Shown: piece after piece, positions 1 through 4,072 of the stretch
Position numbering within the stretch: position 1 is the stretch's first letter
Layout: each line of letters starts with the position of its first letter
From: Alphaproteobacteria bacterium
GTDB lineage: Bacteria; Pseudomonadota; Alphaproteobacteria; JAEULC01
Direction: 5' to 3'
Assembly: GCA_020851015.1 (NCBI GenBank)
Contig: JADZDN010000135.1
Span: 1 to 7,023 of the forward strand
Length of the DNA: 7,023 nucleotides
The notes under the pieces: generated by a model
Told to the model about the DNA's origin: nothing
The model's input: the letters and a program-made list of their open reading frames with translations, nothing else
Databases searched by the model: none
Made by a program: the position numbers and the translations under genes

Positions 1-295
1 TGCGCAGGCAGGGCCAGTTGAGCCGCGCGGCGACCTGCTCGATATGGGTCGACTTGCCGGTGCCGTGATAGCCCTGGATGATGACGCGGCGGTTGTAGGC
101 GAAGCCGGCCAGGATCGCGAGCGTGGTGTCGTGGTCGAAGCAATAGGCATCGTCCACATCCGGCACGTGCTCGCCGGGCTGGCTGAAGGCCGGCACCTGC
201 ATGTCGCAGTCCAGGCCGAAGGTCTGGCGCACCGAAATGGTGATATCGGGCGTCCCGGCCTGCTGGCCGCCGTTGGTATTCTGCGTCGAAGCCAT
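1..295 (-). CDS. cobS: Cobaltochelatase AAA+ subunit CobS (N-terminal part, cut by the window edge)
   Basis: The minus strand reads 98 intact codons from ATG at 295-293 and then leaves the window. The Walker A P-loop GYHGTGKST lies at residues 75-83, followed by HIEQVAARLNWPCLR, the characteristic start of the CobS AAA+ domain. Residues 1-20 are a low-complexity Gln/Asn/Gly leader, then come ITISVRQTFGLD and a VPDVDDAYCFD segment, as in CobS N-termini. In the family, CobS is the ATPase ring that, with CobT and CobN, inserts cobalt into hydrogenobyrinic acid a,c-diamide in the aerobic cobalamin pathway; it is cytosolic. The gene follows the J-domain gene on the same strand after 89 nt, so co-transcription is plausible. 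cobT would be expected beyond the left edge but cannot be seen. I see no strong Shine-Dalgarno before this ATG. The start was chosen because the N-terminus matches the family and no better start exists nearby. Confidence 0.95.
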   Translation of the reverse strand, partial: MASTQNTNGGQQAGTPDITISVRQTFGLDCDMQVPAFSQPGEHVPDVDDAYCFDHDTTLAILAGFAYNRRVIIQGYHGTGKSTHIEQVAARLNWPCLR

Positions 296-378
296 CGTGA
301 TGGGGTCCGTTTTTCGCGTTGCAATAAGGTTTGTACGGCAGTCCAGGGGTGGGTGTCACGCCCCGTATGGCCGGGAAT

Positions 379-397
379 CCCCGCTTACCCTGCGGGG
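379..397 (-). other. GC-only hairpin across the stop codon of the J-domain gene
   Basis: CCCCGC (379-384) and GCGGGG (392-397) form a perfect 6-bp stem with a 7-nt loop that contains the TAA stop of the J-domain gene. GGCC at 369-372 and 400-403 could extend it across an internal loop. No T-tract follows, so this is not a clear intrinsic terminator. It could modulate read-through or mRNA processing between the J-domain gene and cobS. In GC-rich DNA it may also be chance. Confidence 0.3.
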
Positions 398-1026
398 CTG
401 GCCTGCGGCAGGTAGAAGCCTTTGAGCAGGGTGAAAGCCTCGTTGATGACCTTCAGCCGCTCCTCGGCCGACTTGTCGCCGCCATTGGCGTCGGGGTGGT
501 GGCGCTTCACCAGTTCCTTGTAGCGCAGCTTGATGGTCGCGAAGTCGACCGGCGGGTCGAGGTCGAGCACCGCGAGCGCGCGCCGCGCCGCCTCGGCGAT
601 CGCCTGGTGGGCCCGGCCGGCGCCGGAATCCTTGCGCCCGGACTTCGTCCGGTCGGCGCCATTGACGCGGTTGGCGCCGGGAATCTCCACGTCGTCCAGG
701 ATGCCCATGCCGTCGAACAGATCAAAGCGGATGGTCTTGCCGTTCTTTTGCCCACCCAGGGGCCAGCTCGGCCGCCGCCAGGTCTGGTCGGCGCGGCGAT
801 GGGCCTCGATCTCGTCGATGCTCATGCCGGCGTAGTAGTCCCAGGCGGCATTGTATTGCCGGACATGCTCCAGGCAGAACCAGTAGTGCTGGTCGAGCTT
901 GTCGCGCGCCCGGGGCGCCCGGTATTCGCCCGGCTCCGCGCAGCCCGGCACGTCGCACGCCCGCCGCGCCGGCTCGGGGTCCAGCTTGCGCAGCGCCGAA
1001 AAGGCGCGGAGGGGCCGCCTAGACAT
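385..1026 (-). CDS. J-domain (DnaJ-like) co-chaperone with Cys/His-rich N-terminus
   Basis: The 213-aa protein carries a C-terminal J domain at about residues 153-206. The diagnostic HPD motif is at 177-179 in KRHHPDANGGD, followed by the helix EERLKVINEAFTLLK. J domains stimulate Hsp70 (DnaK) ATP hydrolysis; the Gly/Phe and classical zinc-finger regions of DnaJ are absent. The N-terminal half holds C24-x4-C29 and, about 20 residues on, C51-x2-H54. This could be a small metal-binding fold that recognises a client, which is inference. A basic linker rich in Arg, Lys and Gly (about 118-140) joins the two halves. The start is ATG at 1026-1024, with no strong ribosome-binding site visible. It is divergent from bolA (187 nt between starts) and upstream of cobS on the same strand. 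That arrangement suggests, without proving, a role in folding the cobaltochelatase or an Fe-S-related client. Confidence 0.9.
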   Translation of the reverse strand: MSRRPLRAFSALRKLDPEPARRACDVPGCAEPGEYRAPRARDKLDQHYWFCLEHVRQYNAAWDYYAGMSIDEIEAHRRADQTWRRPSWPLGGQKNGKTIRFDLFDGMGILDDVEIPGANRVNGADRTKSGRKDSGAGRAHQAIAEAARRALAVLDLDPPVDFATIKLRYKELVKRHHPDANGGDKSAEERLKVINEAFTLLKGFYLPQASPAG

Positions 1027-1146
1027 CGGTAAAGTATGGGTTTTCCCTGCCCTGCTGGCAAGCCGCCCGTCCGCCTTGCCCGGTCTTTCCGGCCCGCGGC
1101 CGGCATCAGCGGGGAAGCGGGGCCGCGGCTGGCCACCCCGACCGGT

Positions 1147-1175
1147 TTGAAGTGGGGAGGCCGGCGGTCTATGTC
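1147..1175 (+). promoter_or_regulatory. Possible sigma-70-type promoter for bolA
   Basis: TTGAAG (1147-1152; four of six -35 consensus bases) and TATGTC (1170-1175; three of six -10 bases) are separated by exactly 17 bp. They lie about 40 bp before the bolA start in the 187-bp gap between the divergent bolA and J-domain genes. The -10 element is poor, so this is only a candidate. I saw no convincing promoter pointing towards the J-domain gene. Confidence 0.25.
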
Positions 1176-1200
1176 ATCCAGCTAGGGCGGAAAAATTGCC

Positions 1201-1207
1201 AGGAGGT
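1201..1207 (+). promoter_or_regulatory. Strong ribosome-binding site that sets the bolA start
   Basis: AGGAGGT matches the anti-Shine-Dalgarno almost perfectly and lies 6 nt before GTG at 1214. A longer reading from TTG at 1196 would place this site inside the coding sequence, so GTG 1214 is the supported start. Confidence 0.85.
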
Positions 1208-1213
1208 AAGACC

Positions 1214-1498
1214 GTGCGCGTCGCCGACCGGATCAGGCAGAAGCTCGAAACGGCTTTCCAACCCGCGCGCCTGGCGGTGATCGACGATTCCGCGCGCCAC
1301 CATGGCCATGCCGGCGCGCGGCCCGAAGGCGAGACCCATTTCAAGGTCGAGATCGTCGCCCCCGCCTTTGCCGGACGCTCGCGCGTCGACCGCCAGCGCT
1401 TGGTCTACCAAGCCCTGGCGGAGGAATTGGCCAGCCGGGTCCATGCGCTTGAGGTCAAGACCCTGACGCCGGACGAGGATCGCGCGGTATCCCGTTGA
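1214..1498 (+). CDS. bolA: BolA family protein
   Basis: The 94-aa protein begins at GTG 1214, fixed by AGGAGGT six nt upstream. It covers the whole BolA fold: an N-terminal helix (RVADRIRQKLETAF), then the loop SARHHGHAG (26-34), the strand THFKVEIVAPAF (41-52), the helix-turn RVDRQRLVYQAL and the conserved VHALEVKTLTPDE, with the invariant His at 77. In the family, that C-terminal His helps ligate a [2Fe-2S] cluster shared with a monothiol glutaredoxin. BolA proteins act in Fe-S and iron homeostasis and in some bacteria also as morphology-related regulators. There is no Cys, as usual for this subtype. It is the only plus-strand gene in the window, divergent from the J-domain gene and convergent with the DUF2889 gene. 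It could be classed with another BolA subgroup; the family assignment itself is firm. Confidence 0.93.
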   Translation: MRVADRIRQKLETAFQPARLAVIDDSARHHGHAGARPEGETHFKVEIVAPAFAGRSRVDRQRLVYQALAEELASRVHALEVKTLTPDEDRAVSR

Positions 1499-1510
1499 TG
1501 TGCCGGAGGA

Positions 1511-1597
1511 CCCTCCCCCTACCTCCTCCCTGAGGGAGGGGGAATGAAGAAGGCCGCATTCCTATCCCCCTCCCTCAGGGAGGGGGTAGGGGGAGGG
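1511..1597. repeat. Pair of inverted GC-rich palindromic repeats (REP/BIME-like) between convergent genes
   Basis: Two 33-bp arms (1511-1543 and 1565-1597) are reverse complements of one another with a single mismatch, separated by a 21-bp spacer. Each arm contains its own palindrome around one central base. In the right copy the 10-bp half-sites 1566-1575 and 1577-1586 pair perfectly. In the left copy 1522-1531 and 1533-1542 pair with one mismatch at 1524. Both outer ends read CCCTCCCCCTA inward. The layout resembles two REP units facing each other. It fills the gap between bolA (ends 1498) and the DUF2889 gene (ends 1606), where the large hairpin could block transcription from both sides. 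No T-tract is present. Copy number elsewhere in the genome cannot be judged here. Confidence 0.8.
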
Positions 1598-1605
1598 TAG
1601 CGTGG

Positions 1606-2184
1606 CTACGGCGCGTCGCGCTTGTCCGCGTCCTTGGCTTTGTAGAACTCCGGCCAGAAGCGCTGCACGACTTCGCTGTCCGACGCCAGCGCGTGGCAGG
1701 TGTCGAGGAAGCGCGGCTTTCTCTTGCCGGCCGCCGGGTCGCGCCATTTGCCGCCGCCGCGCGCGGTGAACACGGTCTGGTAGGCGGTGGTCGCGACCGG
1801 GCCGAGCAGTTCGACCAGATGGGTGCACCCCTGGGTGCCGCCCAGCATCGCGCGCACCTTCATGGTGAAGCCCGCGACGATGCGCATGCCGACAAGCTGC
1901 TGGAACTTGGGCGTGATGTCGCCGCACATCTTGTAGGGGCTGTCGTCCGTCACCGCCTCGACGGCGCGGATCGTCATGTCGGCATCAATGGTCAGACGGA
2001 CCCACATCTGGTGGACCGGGGTGCCGGGTTCCATGTGCCCGCGCCACTGGTTGTCGAAGCCATAGGTCTTGGTGTCGACCAGGTGGCCCTCGATGTCCCA
2101 CAACCCGTCCTTGCGCTGGAAGCCGCGGCATTCCACCTGGCGAGTATGCATATGATCCCGATCGACGGGGGGCGACAAGGGCAT
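1606..2184 (-). CDS. DUF2889 family protein of unknown function
   Basis: The 192-aa soluble protein begins at ATG 2184-2182, six nt after AGGAG. A TTG six nt further upstream would abut that site, so it is rejected. I recognise the DUF2889 family from the pattern HTRQVECRGFQRKDGLWDIE (13-32), then GHLVDTKTY, a W..H-M-EPGTPVH stretch and DDSPYKMCGDITPKF (80-94). After these come G-C120-T-H122-L and D-T-C163-H164-AL. No signal peptide or membrane segment is visible. The conserved-looking Cys/His pairs at 120/122 and 163/164 could bind a metal, which is inference only. No biochemical role for the family is known to me. It has its own promoter (2233-2260), so it is probably transcribed independently of the CBS-domain gene upstream, and it ends against the palindromic repeat shared with bolA. 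Confidence 0.85.
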   Translation of the reverse strand: MPLSPPVDRDHMHTRQVECRGFQRKDGLWDIEGHLVDTKTYGFDNQWRGHMEPGTPVHQMWVRLTIDADMTIRAVEAVTDDSPYKMCGDITPKFQQLVGMRIVAGFTMKVRAMLGGTQGCTHLVELLGPVATTAYQTVFTARGGGKWRDPAAGKRKPRFLDTCHALASDSEVVQRFWPEFYKAKDADKRDAP

Positions 2185-2232
2185 GGGCAAGCTCCTGAAG
2201 CTTCCGCGCGCAACCGCGCTGAAAGGGACAGG

Positions 2233-2260
2233 ACTATAGACCCATGTTGCGGCGCGTCAA
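2233..2260 (-). promoter_or_regulatory. Sigma-70-like promoter of the DUF2889 gene
   Basis: On the minus strand TTGACG (2260-2255) and TATAGT (2238-2233) each match five of six consensus bases and are separated by 16 bp. Transcription would start near 2226, giving a leader of roughly 40 nt before ATG 2184. The -35 box is also the loop of a 6-bp GC hairpin (GCGGCG 2249-2254 with CGCCGC 2261-2266). That hairpin sits just after the stop of the CBS-domain gene and might reduce read-through from it. Confidence 0.65.
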
Positions 2261-2273
2261 CGCCGCGCGGGAA

Positions 2274-2726
2274 TCAATGCGTGGCGCCGTAGCCCGTGTC
2301 GTGGATGAAGGCGTCGCGTTCCTGCAGCTCTTCCTCGAGCTGCCGCCGGACATAGGCGTTGAGGTCGCGCAGCGACACGATGGCGACGACCCGCCCGTCC
2401 TCGCCGACGACCGGCAGGTGGCGGAAGCCGCGCTCGGCCATGCGGGTCAGCGCCTCGCTGGCGTGCTGGTCCGGCGACAACGTCTCGGGATCGCGGGTCA
2501 TCACGCGGGTGATCGGCGTGCTGTCGGCGTCGAGCCCGCGCGCGACGACGCGCATCAGCAGGTCGCGCTCGGTGAAAATGCCCTCGGCCTTGCCGTCGAG
2601 GCCGATGATCACCGCGCCGACATGCTTCATCGACATCAGCCGGACGGCGTCCATCACCGTCGCGGTAGGCGGCAACAAGGTGATCTTCTGGTCCCGCACG
2701 ACGTCGGGAACGATCTTGCGCTGCAT
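2274..2726 (-). CDS. Stand-alone two-CBS-domain protein
   Basis: The 150-aa protein starts at ATG 2726-2724, placed 5-6 nt after the strong site GAGAGGAGG. The frame stays open a further 49 codons upstream, but that part has no ribosome-binding site and does not look conserved. Two CBS motifs fill the chain. CBS1 covers about residues 6-65 and ends in GIFTERDLLMRV; CBS2 covers about 75-127 with FRHLPVV and IVSLRDLNAYV. The T-x-x-D (52-55) and S-x-x-D (118-121) pairs are where CBS modules usually hold the ribose-phosphate of an adenine nucleotide. A highly charged tail (RRQLEEELQERD) follows. Such small CBS proteins are cytosolic sensors or modulators whose partners are often unknown. No catalytic domain is attached, so the target here cannot be named. 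Confidence 0.88.
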   Translation of the reverse strand: MQRKIVPDVVRDQKITLLPPTATVMDAVRLMSMKHVGAVIIGLDGKAEGIFTERDLLMRVVARGLDADSTPITRVMTRDPETLSPDQHASEALTRMAERGFRHLPVVGEDGRVVAIVSLRDLNAYVRRQLEEELQERDAFIHDTGYGATH

Positions 2727-2924
2727 CGGAGCCTCCTCTCGGCGGAAAACGCGGATCGGCAAGCCCGTCGAGGGTCCTTCATGTGCCTCGTCCGGAGGCG
2801 CGTCGAAGGCCCAATGTCGCATCGCTGTCGCGGTCCGTGTCTTCCACCAGCAGATTAAGGACTCCATAGACACTCATGGTTGCTGCGCTGCACTGTCAAG
2901 CCTTTGATGTGCAACGGTTTCGTC

Positions 2925-2953
2925 GAAGGCGTGGAATTAGGCATTCCACCTTC
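2925..2953. repeat. Inverted repeat / bulged hairpin in intergenic DNA
   Basis: GTGGAAT (2931-2937) and ATTCCAC (2943-2949) form a perfect 7-bp stem with the 5-nt loop TAGGC. The pairing continues with GAAG (2925-2928) and CTTC (2950-2953) across a 2-nt bulge, giving 11 bp in all. No T-run follows on either strand, so it is not a standard terminator. It could be an operator, part of a small RNA, or a remnant of a mobile repeat. Confidence 0.5.
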
Positions 2954-3084
2954 TGCGCAACCACTTACGGGCCTGTGGCAAAAAACGGGCGCAGTCCGAA
3001 GGGCGACGCGACCCGCGCGCAGTCGCATTCTTGCCGTAGTGCAGCGATCAATCAGCCGACAAGGGCACGTTGCCGCTTCCCGGG

Positions 3085-3109
3085 AAAAGGGCGGAAAACC
3101 GGTTTGCCC
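3085..3109 (-). terminator. Weak intrinsic terminator-like hairpin after fic
   Basis: In the fic transcript, GGGC (3109-3106) pairs with GCCC (3092-3089) around the palindrome AAACCGGTTT (3096-3105), with a 3-nt bulge. TTTT follows at once (3088-3085). It begins about 11 nt after the fic stop codon. The stem is interrupted and the T-tract short, so termination may be partial. Confidence 0.35.
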
Positions 3110-3120
3110 ACGCCGGGGGA

Positions 3121-3786
3121 TCAATGCGTCTTCGCGCGCTCGATCATCGCCAGCAGCTGTTTGGCCAGCATGCCTTCAATCAAAGTCTCCATACTTGAGA
3201 CGTCGACCGCGCCATTGCGATCTGCGGTATCCGCCGCTTCGAGAGCTTCAAAATATGGAACCCGATCATGAACGATTTGCTCTGGAATTGTGTGGTTGCC
3301 TGGCAACCGCTCGCCGAGCCTCACGCATAAAACCAGATAGAATATGGCTCGCGATGTGCGTCCATTGCCATCGGCAAACGGATGAATCCAGTTCAATCGC
3401 CACAGCACGTACGCAGCAAGATGAATTGCAGACCGCGACTCGAAATGTGCATTCACATACTCGCACATGTCTTCAAGAAGAGCGGGCACTGAGGAAGCGG
3501 GTGGAGGTTGATGTCTGCTCTTTTCAATTCGCACGTCGGCCGGTCGGTAGTTGCCAGCGTACGAGCTTATTCCTTGCAAGGCAGTGCGGTGCAAATCGAG
3601 GATGATCGATGGTCGTAGCCGAAATGGGCGAGATTCTGGCCCGATGAAACTTTCGACGTACTGAATTGTTTGATCATACTGTCGAAGGCCATTTCGAGTT
3701 TCGGCCTCGGCGCGCGCGTTCGCATCCGCGATCAGGTCCGCATCCAGCGGCACGCTGTGCCGCCGAATGCTGTTCGGCTCATTCAT
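3121..3786 (-). CDS. fic: Fic-family AMP-transferase (putative toxin, class I arrangement)
   Basis: The 221-aa protein has the complete Fic signature HPFADGNGRTSR at residues 135-146: catalytic His135, Asp139 for the metal, the GNG anion-binding loop and Arg143/Arg146 for the phosphates. The target-binding flap is also present (GNYRPADVRIEKSRHQPPP, about 78-96), as is the usual downstream PYFEALEAAD. In the family these residues transfer AMP from ATP to a Ser, Thr or Tyr of a target protein; gyrase and topoisomerase IV are known targets of some class I Fic toxins. No inhibitory [S/T]xxxE[G/N] motif is visible inside the chain, fitting class I, where a separate small protein supplies it. The start ATG 3786-3784 overlaps the upstream 62-aa gene by 8 nt (ATGAATGA), implying translational coupling. 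Base composition is clearly less GC-rich than in the neighbours, suggesting acquisition by transfer. The actual target is unknown. Confidence 0.93.
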   Translation of the reverse strand: MNEPNSIRRHSVPLDADLIADANARAEAETRNGLRQYDQTIQYVESFIGPESRPFRLRPSIILDLHRTALQGISSYAGNYRPADVRIEKSRHQPPPASSVPALLEDMCEYVNAHFESRSAIHLAAYVLWRLNWIHPFADGNGRTSRAIFYLVLCVRLGERLPGNHTIPEQIVHDRVPYFEALEAADTADRNGAVDVSSMETLIEGMLAKQLLAMIERAKTH

Positions 3787-3967
3787 TGCGCTCGGTCGAT
3801 TCGGCCGCCATCCGGTCAGCCTGTTCCTCGACCATCTCGCGCGTGATCAAGGGATTCTCAATCGCTGTATTGCCATAGGCGAAACTGCGGCGTTGGCGTT
3901 CGCGATCATTGGGCGTTTCCGGCACCTGCTTCGCGAGCTGCACCAGCTTCTCAATTTCCTTCGACAT
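3779..3967 (-). CDS. Small Fic-associated protein, putative antitoxin
   Basis: The 62-aa protein precedes and overlaps fic. ATG 3967-3965 is five nt after GGGAGG; a GTG directly before it is too close to that site to be preferred. The sequence has a charged N-terminal helix, then RRSFAYGNTAIENPLITREMVEEQADRM, presented here as RRSFAYGNTAIE (27-37 region) and NPLITREMVEEQ. This aligns by eye with the inhibitory helix of class II Fic proteins, in which a Y-x-S-x-x-I-E-G/N pattern positions a Glu that blocks productive ATP binding. By that alignment the inhibitory Glu is E37, followed by N38. The residue four before it is Asn33 rather than the usual Ser or Thr. I recall similar small proteins beside Fic genes in other proteobacteria. 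The antitoxin role is inferred from position, size and motif. It could instead be an accessory or target-selecting subunit. Confidence 0.8.
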   Translation of the reverse strand: MSKEIEKLVQLAKQVPETPNDRERQRRSFAYGNTAIENPLITREMVEEQADRMAAESTERNE

Positions 3968-4005
3968 CACTACCTCCCGCAGTCGGGGCGCCGACGCAGC
4001 GAAAA

Positions 4006-4046
4006 TTCTCGAACCAAACGTTAACAGATAGATAGTGGTTCGTGAA
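4006..4046. repeat. 11-bp inverted repeat upstream of the fic module, possible operator
   Basis: Arms 4006-4016 and 4036-4046 are inverted copies of TTC[T/A]CGAACCA (one mismatch) with a 19-nt spacer that includes the palindromes AACGTT and GTTAAC. The repeat lies 39-79 bp before the antitoxin ATG and overlaps the candidate promoter, the usual place for an autoregulatory operator. It might instead act as a weak terminator for the upstream CNNM gene, since TTTT follows four nt after the second arm in that transcript. Confidence 0.45.
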
Positions 4047-4053
4047 TCTTCAA
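4025..4053 (-). promoter_or_regulatory. Possible promoter of the antitoxin-fic operon
   Basis: TTGAAG (4053-4048) and TATCTG (4030-4025) are 17 bp apart on the minus strand. The -35 matches four and the -10 three consensus bases. One arm of the inverted repeat lies between the two boxes. Read-through from the CNNM gene is an alternative source of transcription. Confidence 0.3.
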
Positions 4054-4072
4054 GTTTCCGACGTCGGCATTC

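Larger units (their letters stand above)
2727..3120. other. 394-bp intergenic region without a convincing gene
   Basis: The segment separates the CBS-domain gene from the end of fic. Near the left edge is the strong ribosome-binding site of the CBS gene (about 2732-2740). A perfect TTGACA lies on the minus strand at 2899-2894, but no good -10 is found 16-18 bp further on. A bulged hairpin lies at 2925-2953 and a terminator-like hairpin at 3089-3109. Open frames on both strands cross the region, but they have no ribosome-binding site or recognisable domain and their composition does not look coding. The decamer CGTCGAAGGC occurs twice (2801 and 2921), possibly by chance. I see no tRNA, integrase or attachment-site signature. 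Confidence 0.5.

Noticed and set aside
331..1032. Plus-strand open frame of 233 codons opposite the J-domain gene
   Set aside because: No recognisable domain or ribosome-binding site, and the minus-strand frame contains the HPD J-domain motif.
2727..2873. N-terminal extension of the CBS protein to a start at 2873
   Set aside because: A strong ribosome-binding site lies right before ATG 2726, and the extra 49 residues resemble no CBS protein.
2871..2899. Promoter for the CBS gene based on a perfect TTGACA on the minus strand
   Set aside because: No acceptable -10 box is found at 16-18 bp, and the site is about 170 bp from the gene start.
2801..2930. Direct repeat CGTCGAAGGC at 2801-2810 and 2921-2930 as an insertion scar
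   Set aside because: Ten bases in a CG-rich background can recur by chance, and neither copy lies at the edge of a mobile feature.
2855..3124. Minus-strand open frame of 89 codons in the gap between fic and the CBS gene
   Set aside because: No ribosome-binding site, domain or coding-like composition; it spans the hairpin-containing intergenic DNA.
2880..3605. Plus-strand open frame of 241 codons crossing the gap and part of fic
   Set aside because: It overlaps the well-supported fic gene antisense and encodes nothing recognisable.
3121..4072. Insertion sequence or genomic-island ends around the Fic module
   Set aside because: I found no transposase, integrase, terminal inverted repeats, tRNA or target duplication; transfer is suggested only by composition.
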